DNA from: Aporrectodea caliginosa
Lineage: Eukaryota > Annelida > Clitellata > Crassiclitellata > Lumbricidae
Reading direction: 5' to 3'
Length of the DNA: 64,000 nt
Assembly (NCBI GenBank): GCA_020284085.1
Contig: JACEVL010000335.1
Coordinates: forward strand, 1,316,979 to 1,380,978
The notes under the pieces are model-generated. The model was not told where the DNA came from. It saw only the letters and a program-made list of their open reading frames with translations, and ran no database searches. Numbering within the stretch: position 1 is the first letter of the stretch; every line of letters begins with the position of its first letter. The position numbers and the translations under genes are program-made. This document shows, in pieces, positions 1 to 12,400 of the stretch.

Positions 1-368
1 GTTCTCCTGAACGATATGTGATCTGAAATACGCATAAACATGGCGATAACTAATGAGTTTTTAATAATTTCAAAAATTTGTATAAAATCGCAGGATCATT
101 CTAGAGATATGGGAATAGGTGCGATTGAATGCTTATAATGTAAGGTATCACCGGGTGAAGTTTGGTAAGATTTGGAGCGAGGCCCATAATCTACAGTTCT
201 ATAGCCATGACAATGCAATCAAGTGTTGACGACTGACCTTATAGGGTTTTTAGTTGGATGACCTAGTTTTTTGTGAATGCAGAACCAAACTTGTTTTTAT
301 AATCTTCAGTTATCGTCGCAACACAATCTCATTTCTGCTGGAAAAGTTTGAGGTGTTTTTCAACTAAA

Positions 369-422
369 ATGAATCGTGTCGCTGTTCGTCGACTGTCGGG
401 AAGCCACTGCCTAACCAGCTGG
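369..422 (+). CDS. AARS2: Candidate first coding exon of AARS2 with mitochondrial targeting sequence
   Basis: The exon at 1163 opens directly after a splice acceptor (tttttcag) and has no in-frame ATG, so an upstream exon is needed. The ATG at 369 opens 18 codons beginning [12 protein letters not shown]: several arginines, hydroxylated residues and no acidic residue, as in a matrix-targeting peptide. It ends at TGG before GTTTGT, a usable but weak donor, and joins the next exon in phase 0. Choice of this exon is inference. Confidence 0.5.
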
Positions 423-3400
423 GTTTGTTGCTTATAGTACATTTCCTGTAATAATTCATTCATTCATTTATCAGATTTATATAGCGCCCCTTCAAGATTA
501 TCTACTCAGGAGCGCTCCCGACGCAACCTCTGCTCAAGAGAACAGTCTTGAGGTTAGAGAAGAACGTGGCCGCCAGGGCTCTAACTGATTTTCTAAGATA
601 ACTTAGATAAGTCAATCAACTACAAGTAGCCTAGTTACTTTACACAAGCCTACTAATTTAGTGTACTAAAAATGAAATATACATGGCGAACTCTGGTTGT
701 GTAAAGAAAGTACTTATAATCAAGAACAAATTATTAGTAAAACACGACATAGCATTGCAATAACGGTCCAGTTATACCTGGGACTATTATTACTGAAATA
801 CTTGAATTTTAGCAGATGTCGATATCAATATGTCATTTTCTGTAAGACGATTAAATAGATCTACTTTGACACCCTTTACTGAAATCATCGCCGATTGTTG
901 ATTAAGGTGTGTTAGAAATGTTCACCTACCTTGCATTTCTTACTTTACCTAATATTACTTTACATTATCATTTGCTGTGTATTGTTTACTGTATGTGAGT
1001 CTTAATATAAATATTGTGTAGTAGTTAATATTTGCTAGTCATTATTAATATTTCTATAATTAATATTTGCTGCCATCTGTGCAACCTAATATTTTCACAC
1101 ATAGTAATGACAACTGGTTGGTGATGAAGGTTTAGAACAAGCAAGAGCATTATGTTTTTCAGAACCTTGCCAGTTGTCGGAGGTTTGTCTCACAGTCGTG
1201 GACCTCAAAGAAAGTCCGTCAGACGTTCATAGACTTCTTCCGACAACAAGATCATCGTTTTGTGCCATCGTCCTCAGTCGTCCCAAAGAAGAACGAAGGA
1301 TCATATTTTGTTAATGCTGGAATGAATCAGGTCTTGGCCATGTTTGAATTTTTTTAGATCAGCTGTCTTATGTCATTTGTGTCATATGCTGAAATTTATG
1401 TTCTTTGTCATTTTTGTCATAGGTCATTTATTTTGTCTTGTATCATTTTTTTTGCCTGTCATATATTTTTGTTGCCTGTCATTTATTTTTATTGTCTGGA
1501 AACTCCTTTTTCATATCTCATGCTCGTCATACGTCTGCTTCTGAGGAGTTTCTCTAGAATTGGTGCTATATAAATTTGGCTTACAATTACAATGTCACTG
1601 TTAATATCATTTTCTGTTTCTTTTCTATAATTACTCATATATAAATTTTCTAACCTGCATTGTCCAATTTCCACTTTTTTCCTAAATAGTAAATTAAGAA
1701 AGTCAGTAAATGTGGATAACATCCTGTATTGTCTACTTCCTTAACGTACAGATTTCTGAAAACTATTTCCTGCTTAACTTTTCAGTTTAAGCCGCTGTTG
1801 CTTGGAACTGTTGACCCGCAGAGTGAGATGGCCTCCTACCGTCGAGTTGTCAACTCGCAGAAGTGCATTCGTGTCGGTGGGAAACACAATGACCTCGAAG
1901 ACGTTGGCCGTGATACATACCATCACACGTTCTTCGAGATGCTTGGCAACTGGTCATTTGCCGACTACTTCAAGGCTCGTTTGTCTAACTACAACAAGAT
2001 TAAGTGTAGTCCAAGTCAATGCATGCTGCTGTAGATCCCCTCAACCTTGATCATTGTATGTTAAATTGATGCACTTGCAGATCAGGAAGTTGAGAAAGGT
2101 GGCAAAACGTTTTCCATCGTACTGGATGATGACAAATTTATCATCTGCTGTTGCTTGTCGTCCAGGTTTATGAGGGCTGAAGCAGACTTTCGTGTCACTA
2201 AAATTTCTGAGGAGCTGTTTTAGTCAAAAATTTCTCTTGACCTTTCTTTTACTCACTTGCCTTTTTGGACAGTTTTCCTAGATTTCCTTGTTTTCCCCAA
2301 TGCTGGCACTATAGCTGCTTTCATGATCTTGCCTATTATTTACCTTTCCATCTTTCTTACTTTACCTCACCTTCATTACCTTAGTTTGCCATACCCTCCT
2401 TGGTCTGACCTTCATGGTAACCTTACTTAGGCTGACCATTCCTTACTAGTCAGGGAATTGACCTGATCATGGTCATTAGTGTGCAATAAGTTGATGCGTT
2501 GTGCATTAGACACCGGTGTGATGGAAGTTACTAATTGACTTATTTATTTTGTTACCTTAATTGCTGGATTTCTTACAGCTACTAGGTATTACAATCATTT
2601 TAAATTACATTTAAATTTTTCTCTGATGTTGTAGAGAGAAGCGTGCTCAATGGCGTGGAACCTCCTAACTGAGGTATATGGTCTCCCGAGGTCACGGCTT
2701 TACGTGACCTATTTCGGGGGTTGCAAGGAATTGGGTCTCAAGCCAGACGTGGAGTGTCGAGACATTTGGGAGGAGATTGGGTAGGTGACTTCAAGGCTTA
2801 AGTTTATTTGTACTTGTTTGATAATATCTGTGTAGTGATTCTAATATTGGGTCTAGTTGTTAGCTTCCTTAACTGTTAACCCAGAGGTAGGGGATTCGAA
2901 TTCCCACCGATGTAGGAAGGTTGTTAAATTTCTATTATTTGTGTATCTGATGATTGTAATTTTAATTGAAAATTTATATAGTTCCACTTCAAGAGAAACG
3001 CGCATCATGTCCTACGTAGGCTGTACCCTAGACCTCCTTTGACTCCATAAGATTTGCCATCAAGATTTGCCAATCAACTTTCCAAACAAAGACGATAGAA
3101 ACTTGTTCCACACATGATGTATAAAAACCTATTAATTATGTAAGCTAAATAATTGGACATAGATGTATCTATAATTTCATGTATCCTGCAACTTGTAACT
3201 TGTGTAGTGTTTTTCTGTCTGCAAGAGTAAACGAATATACTATCAGGTTATGCCTTGTTTTAACCTGGTCGTAACTTAAGCATACGAATAATGCTGAGGC
3301 TTTACTGTACTTGTTCTTCTAGGGTTTCCCCAGAGAGGGTTCTTCCATTTGGAATGAAAGATAACTTCTGGGTTATGGGAAACACGGGGCCGTGTGGCCC

Positions 3401-6400
3401 TTGCACCGAGATTCACTTTGACCATCTGGGTGAACCCGATGCGTCTGGCCTCGTCAACGCCAGCAGCCCAGAGGTCATTGAACTCTGGAACCTTGTATTT
3501 ATGCAGTTTGACAGGTAAGTCAGAGACCCAGTGATGCATGCATAAGTCTTTCAATACTATGAATCAGGTGTGCTCCAAGGTTTGAACTCAGATCTGCGTC
3601 GTGGCTGAAGACCTATCTTTTAAAATATCATCTGGCTGACATTGATTTTTAACTCGTGGCTCGTTACTTCATCGTCGACTATTCTACGGTGCTATATGAG
3701 AATCGTCTTATTGTTGCTATTATTTAGATTTTTAAGTGAAATTCGGCATAGGTGGATTTGCTGAACTGCTTAGAACCTTAATTCCAATCCAATGCACTGT
3801 CTTGCAGGCATTACTAATTTTTATTAGCCTTATGGAGTTATTTTTTATTAGCCTTATAGAGTTATTCAAAAAGATCAAACTGAGTTATCTTGAGGGTTGT
3901 GTTTACAGTTAAGGTGATTGAATTATCTCGAGTTATTGTAGTTACCATTAGATGAATCAGTTGTTTGGTGTTATCTTAAGAGTTTCCGTAAGATGAATAA
4001 GTTATCTTGAGTCGTTTTAAGAGTGACCTTGAGAGGCCTGAATTTTCATGAAAGTTGCTTATGGCAGCTGAATTATCGTACATGCTATCTGGAAAAATCC
4101 GGGTTATCTTAAGAGTTACTGTAAGATGACCAGGTTATCTAAAGTTATATAAGATGTCTATTCGGATGACTGTTAAGACAGACAGGCGGATGGATCGCTA
4201 CGGCGACTTCCGATGAGGCACGTGGATACGGGAATGGGACTGGAAAGACTAACGGCCGTTCTCCAGGGACAGATGTCTAACTATAACACGGATCTCTTCA
4301 CTCCCCTTTTCCATGCCATCCACCAGGTAAGTCACTTGTTAAAGCTAGTCGTGCTGATAGTTACAATAAGAGCTACTTGGATATTGTTGCGTTATTTTTA
4401 TTTATTTCTGGATAAATCCATTTAACTTAGTTTCGGTTGGGAACTATACTATTGAAAATGGTATATTAATTATTACAAGCAATGACTTCTATAATAACAA
4501 TGCTCATTAAAATTTAAAAATAATGAAGTTCATATTATCGTGACACTGATGCTGCGTGTGACTATATAGTTTTCTCTACTTGTTATTTTATTTATTTTTT
4601 ATTATTTTTTATTTTACTTTTTACTTGATGTCAAATGTTAGCAAGTTGTGTTTCATTTCTGGCGTTGTTGAATCGTAGGCTTGCCACTGTCCACCTTATT
4701 CCGGAAGTTTCGCCGATGGGGTCAGAGGTCGACTGGACATGGCCTATCGAATTGTTGCTGACCACACCAGGATGCTAACTGTTGCCATTGGCGATGGACT
4801 GTTGCCAGGACGACGGGAATCTGAGTCAGTGTCTTGTAATTCATTAATTCATTCAGTCAGTTATGTGTGAGTTAATCAGTGAATTCATAATTTATTTAAA
4901 GTATTCATTCATTCTGTCTATCATTATTTCAGTCGCTCTTTCACTCATTCGCATCCATATCCACTTATTTCAACATTTGCAGAAATGTTATGAACTGCAA
5001 CACGTTTTTAAGCGATGTAATTGTAAATAATGAGTGCAAAACATTATTTTTTTAAACAATTTGCTCTTTGTCCATCAATTCATTGTTTTGTAACTCCACC
5101 ACTACCCTAACTGTAGTAGTGCCAGTCCCAAGCCTAGAGAAAAGTGCAGGGCGTGCTAATCATCCTTGTTATGACACAGTGTCATTAAACAGCAACTAAC
5201 TAACTCATTGTTTTCCTGGTTTCAGAGCTAAACTACGACAGATCATGCATCGATGCATTCACCAATCGACCCAGGTTCTCGGTTCAACTCCGGGTTTCAT
5301 AGGGAACCTCTCATCCGTCGTTGTCGATGTCTTAGTACGAACCGGTTTCTTCGTTTTCATTTAGTCTTCATTTGTTTATGTTTTATTTCTTTCTAGATAC
5401 TTTGTGGCACTTTCTCATAGCATCAGTCTAAGTTAAGGATGTTTATATGACCTTTTTACTTGACCTGACCTTGGCTGACTTTTACTTACTGTGTTTTTGT
5501 TGAAAGCCATTAAAAAATAGTGACATTCACATGAGAGCTACCCTGTTAGTGGAACCTTATGTTCCTTTGAGTCTAACCATTGATACCATTGTACACGACT
5601 GTCTAAACTATATGGTTGTTTTATGGTGATCAATAAAGTATATTGATTGATTGATTGATTGAGGTAGTGTGTTGTCACCAAACATTTACATAGTGCCTTT
5701 GTGAAGTAGATGAAAGTGTATGTTGTTGATAGGACTGCTGTGATTTTCATTGGCTTCTTTCTGTTGTTCAACTTTAGGGACAGGTTTTTCCAGAGCTGGC
5801 AAAGAATGGAGACCAGGTAGATTTCGATCCACATATGATTCAGTCAATGTAGCCAGATACATGTATGTCAATCAGTCTAGCAGCCAGTGTGTTGGGCCAT
5901 CATTCACTTGGTCATACTTGTGTATACTGAATAGTTTTAATAACTGCTGAATAGCAAAATAGGTGGCTGATTTGCTGGCTAGATATCTGGATAGCAGGAT
6001 TGTCAAACAACTGAATAAAGAGCATTTAGATAGCAAAGGTTTAGATAGCTGGATAGTTGAATAGACTCTTCAGACATCATATCTTGTCTATATTGTCTGC
6101 TGTAATAAGTTCTATAATAGCGCTGTCAAAAGCACCAACTACTGGTTGCTTCACGTGAACTCGAAGTCCATTAGAAGAGCCTGTTCGGAAATCCATTAGA
6201 GATGCAAGGATCTTTTGGATCTTTTCCTGTCTGAAGGATCAGGATTACACCAGAAACTCTATATGACATGATTACTAATTATAGCTGAGTTGTCTAGGGG
6301 TGCAGGTGGAGTAGAAATCTCAAAACAGTTCTGCCCTGGTGGGGATTTGAACCTCCGATCTCTCGATTGACAGTCCAGCATGCTACTGTCGACCTCATTA

Positions 6401-9400
6401 AAATGTAGTCTCTTGATATGGCTTTCAAAGAGGGTGTTAAAACATGTTTCTGGTGTATGTATAGCTATACATGCAGCCGTTTCACTCAGACCAATTCCTT
6501 GTATATTGTGAATCTTGTTTTGCTTTGATAAGATTAGAGAGGTGACCAATCAGACGGAGGCTCAATATCTGGAGAGTCTTGTGATTGGACGACAAGTCCT
6601 TGCGAAGGCACTGTCCAAGTACGATGATATTAAAACACTGTCAGGTCAGTTACTTTCACAAACCTCATTATATCACCTCATTATAAGAAACCTCATTCTG
6701 ACACACTAATAAAACTTTAATAAACTAAAACGGGTGATTGGACCTTTTAGGTCGCTGATCCACCACGTGCCTTGAACCTAGTCTTGCACCTATTCAGGAA
6801 ACCAAAAGCCTTTCTGATTTAAAAAACAGTTCAAAATGTACTTGTTACATAACTCCAAGCATTAGCATTTGCTAATGTACAATTTTACAGTTATTTTTTA
6901 TTACAATTACAATTATAACAAACCTTGTTATAACACAAGAACTCGTTATTACAAGACCTTGCTATGACAAAACACATAACACAACTTTGTTAGAACAAGA
7001 ACTCATTATAACAAGACCTTGTTATAACAGAACCTTGCTATAACAAGAGCTTATTATGACAAGACCTTGTTATAACAAAGCCTCTTTATAACAACACCTA
7101 ATTATAAGAAAACCTTGTTATAACAAGAACTTATTATGACAAAATTTTATTACAATGCAACCTCATTGTTAAATAGCATAAAACCTTACTATAACAAACT
7201 TCATTATAACAGAATCTCATAGCAAAATCTTGTTTTAATACAACCTTGATGCAAAAGTTTATTATAAAAAGACTTCGTTATTAGACAACCTCATTACAAC
7301 ATGGGTTTTTACGACTGGGAGATAGCGTTGTAGGGAGGTTCCTGCATCTTAGGTAAATTGGCAGTGACAAACATGTGATTATCTTATTTACATAGTGTAA
7401 AACCAAAACTGATGTTTTTTAATCGAACTGAGAGAATGGAATAATTCTATTAGCGTGAAAATGAATTTTGCGACAGGTGAACAGCTGCTGGAAATTCAAG
7501 AAGGTCGCTTCGGAAAGTCTGTTCCACCTGACGTCATCTGCCTCTTGGCCGAAGACTTTGGCCTAACCGCAGACATGGAAAATTACGAAGAAATCCGCCG
7601 ACAACACCAAGCAAGATTATTTTTATATTTTTAAACATAATTAATATTATTTTTATTAATCTATTACTAAGCAGGATTGTTACTTATTTATTATTCTGCT
7701 ATTAGGAAGGTTTATTATTTATTTCTTTATTATTCTATTATTAAGCATGATTATTATTTGTTTCTTTATTATTCTATTCTTAAGCATGATTATTATTTGT
7801 TTCTTTATTTTCTATTATTAGAGTGGATTATTTCTTAATTCTACTATCAGGCTTTTATTACTTATTTATTTATTATAATATGATTAGGCAGGATTATTAT
7901 TTTTCTCTCTATTTATTTATTTATTATTCTGTTATTAGAAAAGATTGGTATATATTTAGTATTATTTGACTATTTATTATTATTTGACTATGGGTGAGAT
8001 TATTACTTATTTATTTATTATTCTTTTGTAATCATCAGAATCATTATCATCACCCGCATTACTGCTCTTCAGAGTTTGAATTGCTCTTTTTAAATTTCAC
8101 ACGACATACCACTTGAGATTTCATTTGTGAAAGGCTGAAAATTGCTGTTGTTCGTTGTCGTTCAGTGTTGCCTGTTGTTGCTTATAGAATGCATCTGTTG
8201 CTTCAACAACGCCCTCAATCAATTTCTCCATACAACTTGACCTTTTTGACCTCGATTATCTGAAGAGGAACGGCGTCTGTGCTACCAACGACTCATCTAA
8301 ATACGATCATGTTTGGACACCAGGTGGCTATGGTATGGCATCTGACATCTGGTGACAAAAGATGTCCCTCATTCATTATAATTATTATTTTTATTTTTTT
8401 ATTTTGTATTATTATTATTATGAAATTATTATTATTGTTATTATTATTATTATTGTCATTATTTTTATTATTATAATGCATTTATTAATCACCGTTATCT
8501 AGTGAGCAAGCATTAATTGATTGTGCTAAGCAGTTGTGAGTAAAGAACTTGCTCAAGGTCCGTACACAGTAACTGTCTCGGGGGGCGGGGGGTCTCAAAC
8601 CCATACTCTCTGTATTACAAGGCAAGCACTCTAACCAACTGTGTCTGTCTCTCTCTGTAAGGTGTGGAATGTGGTTTGTTAGAAGTGATCATTGATTGAT
8701 GCCTTGCGTATTACGCTGATGATGTTGATGCTGATGTTCATAGATTAGATTAGATCCAGATTGTGATTTAGAATGACCATCAATCAATGCTTTCTGTATT
8801 GTGATAATGGCTCCATAAGTTCCAAGATTTATGAGAATAGGTCAGAAACCGATAAGAGACGCTGCACAAATGATTTGAATTGATTTTCCACGATCTCTTC
8901 TCTGTTTTAGAGTTTAAGACGATCGATGCTAAGATTGTGGCCTTGACGTGTGCTGGTCAGTTTGTGGACCGCGTTGACCAGGGCAGCATCTGTGGTCTAC
9001 TGCTGGACAAGACGAACTTCTACGCAGAGGCAGGAGGTCAGGCAGCTGACCAGGGAACGGCCGTTACGGACAAGGTGAAGCTTCGGTTCTGCTCTTATAA
9101 AAATACAATTGCTTAATTAACTGGTTAATTCTTTAATTGCTTGATTGAGTTACCTATTAATTGAATGACTCACTGAGATTGATTCCTTAATTGATTTTCT
9201 GATTGATTGACTGACTTACTGATTTGTTAATTGACTGAGTTGTTTTTTGACTGACTTATTGATTGACACATTTACTGATTGACATTGATTGACCAGGGAG
9301 ACAAGGCATGGATATCTGACGTGCAATCAATGCAGAACTTTGTCCTACATGCAGCCAGAGTAGAGCATGGCTCACTGAGTGTTGGTGACACTGTTCTGCT

Positions 9401-12400
9401 CCACATTAACCAGGTAGTCTTTATTTTTCGTATTTTTATCTATTTTGTTGTTAATTATTCTTCATAGTACTACTTTTTCTCCTGTTCACTGTTCTTTGTT
9501 CTATTCTGTATTCTTTGTGTTATTTATCATGTTGTGCATTAATAGTTGTTTTTCATGTGTGTATGTATATTGGACACTTACTGTGGCACCTTTTAAGAAC
9601 TTCATAAAGTGCTCATGCAACTTTAACCCCTTTGCCCCTGAATTCCCATTGCAATATTTTCGTAACCCAGCGCTCCCATGCCTAAGAAAGTAGTTGGGTC
9701 ATATACTAGCGGAGATTCTGTCCTAAGAGCTATCAGCGAGGGAAGAATGGAGGGCAAGAAGACAAGTTCATTGCAGTACAATACTCATAAGGTAATGTTG
9801 ATGGTAATTGCTAATTTATATAGCAACACTTCAAGAGACACTCGTATGAGGCGCTCCCAACCTAACACAATACAACCACGACTGAACAAAATGGTCTTCA
9901 AGCATTTTGCGGGACAGAGGCAGAGAGGCTGAGTTGACATAACACATAACAACGCATTACATTACGGTACTTGAGCTGTTAATTAAATTACATTACTTGT
10001 AGTCATGAGATATGGTAGAATTTATGATAGGAGTTTAAAAACATACGGTATAAGGTTAATGTTTACATTGCAGTCAAGGAGACTGGGATGTATGTTGAAT
10101 CATACAGCAACACATCTTCTCAATTTCTGTCTCAACCGAGTCCTTGGTAGCGTTCGACAACAGGGATCTACGGTCAGCGATACGAGACTTACCTTCGAGT
10201 TCACCTGCTCAAAGGTATGTTTCAGGATTTTATTAATTTTGGTAAAAAAATTTTATCTTTAATTGACTGATCATTGTTGGTGATTCAGGAAACAGCTGAA
10301 TGAATAAATATTTGGCTACTTTTAATTGCATTAATTTTGATTATACAGTGGTCACTATTGACAATTCTGGTTTCTGAACCTTATCAAGAACTGCCTTATT
10401 CATTCATTCATTCATTCATTCATTCATTCATTCATTCATTCATTCATATATTCAAAACATTTATAAAGCACCTCTTCAGATAACTACTCAGTTCTGCTCC
10501 CAGCCCAACTCAGCAGAACAAGGCCATCTTTTAGTGAGTTTATTTTTTAGACCAATTTAATTTTGGAATCCATGTTCTTAACTCAACACATTAAGGATTC
10601 ATGTTACAATGAAGTGTGTTACAATCAGTCTATGTTGTAATTGCATTTGCTTAATTCTCTACAGGTGTTAGTTTGCATAATAATAATATGAGACATATTG
10701 AAGCACTTGTATTGTATATTTTTGTTTTGTTGTATAGACTTCTGTAACGAATGAAGACTTGTCCATTGTGTCAGAACTTGCCAACTATCTTATTCAAGCC
10801 GGATCTTCTGTTTTCCGTTCCGTTGTTCCACTGGATGAAGCAAAGCGCATCAAGAACCTTGTCACACTGATGGATGAAGTATGATATCAGATCTTAACAT
10901 TTAATCTGATGTAAAGTGTGTACGGTAATTGCATTATAGAGTGGATGCAAGTACAATATCTGACCTTAACATTTAATCTGATGTTAAATTGTGTAATATA
11001 AATATAATGATGATATATTCGTTTATTGATCAAGCACGAAGAAACACCACTTCACAACTTACATCACACAAAAGCTACTATAAAGGGAAAAAGGGAATAA
11101 TGTTAGAATTATTAAGATTTGAGTCAACGTGGTGGCTTAAGAATACTCATGGGTATGAAGTTCTAAGAGTCTTTTGTCGGAAGTACAAAGTCGTTTGCAT
11201 GAGGATGGAGAGATAATGTAAAGTGGATGAAGTACGCTACCTGATCTTAACATTTAATTTGTTATTGTGCATTTATTAAGCACGGATATCTAATGACCAA
11301 GCTTGAAATGAAGGCGCTAAGCAGTAGTGAATGAAAGTCTTGCTCTAGGTCCCAACACGGTAACTGTCTCAGATGAGACTCAAACCCATACTCTTCACAT
11401 TAGAAGGCAGACGCTCTAACCAATCAGCATTGTGATAAAACGACGAAAATGCTCTTCAGTTAGCTTTATATCGAAGCTCAATATCAATTTTGTCATACTT
11501 TATGGTACATTAATGACAAGCACCAATTTGAGTAGACAAGCTGACGTCAGTTTATCAATACTGCACTTTGCAGGAACCTCTGTCAATGATACTGATTCAA
11601 AAATTATAACATTTGTTCTTCAATGTTTGTGAAGGTGTATCCAGCTTCTGTGAATGTTATTTCGATTGGGGTACCAGTGTCTGAACTTCTCAATGCTCAG
11701 GAGGGATCCATGGTCCAGAAAAACTCTGTGGAGCTCTGCTGTGGCATGTAAGTCTTCAAGGTTTAATCAGTTTCTGAAGGAAAAAGATGTTTTCATCACA
11801 CTGATCACATGTTGACTCAGCTAACTGCTTCTCTTGTGCTTGACCGTCTTAGCAAGCAGTATACCACTTAGAATACTTATACTATCCGGTCACAGACAGC
11901 TCAAGAACAATTTCAACCTTACTTAAGTCGCACATATTTGGATCTGTAGATAGCTATATTTAGCATCCTTGTGAAGAATCACTATATAAATAGTCAGAAA
12001 CTTACATGCTTGCCTTGTTAATGGGCTTTTTAATCTTGAAACAGGTGTAGTGATTCATGTGTTGGACTGGCAATCAAGAGGTCAGAGGTTTCTGTTCCAA
12101 AAATGCACCGCATAGCAAACTCAGCTATGAGTACACTGACCGCACACTGTCAGTGGGAAGATGATATGAGGGACAGGACTGGCCACCCACCCTCGTATGC
12201 CGAAGTTAGAAAAACGAAGTCGCTAACACTTCATGCCCATGGCTGCCTCAGGGCTAGCTCAAGTTACTGCTCGTTGTCATCGTCAAGACAGTCTTGAAAA
12301 TACATACTGTTCTGCCACAAACTGCAAAAACGATTTTTGACCTACTGGTAACTTCAGCTGCACCTGGTTAGATCTCTAGATGGCTATGTTTAACATCCCT

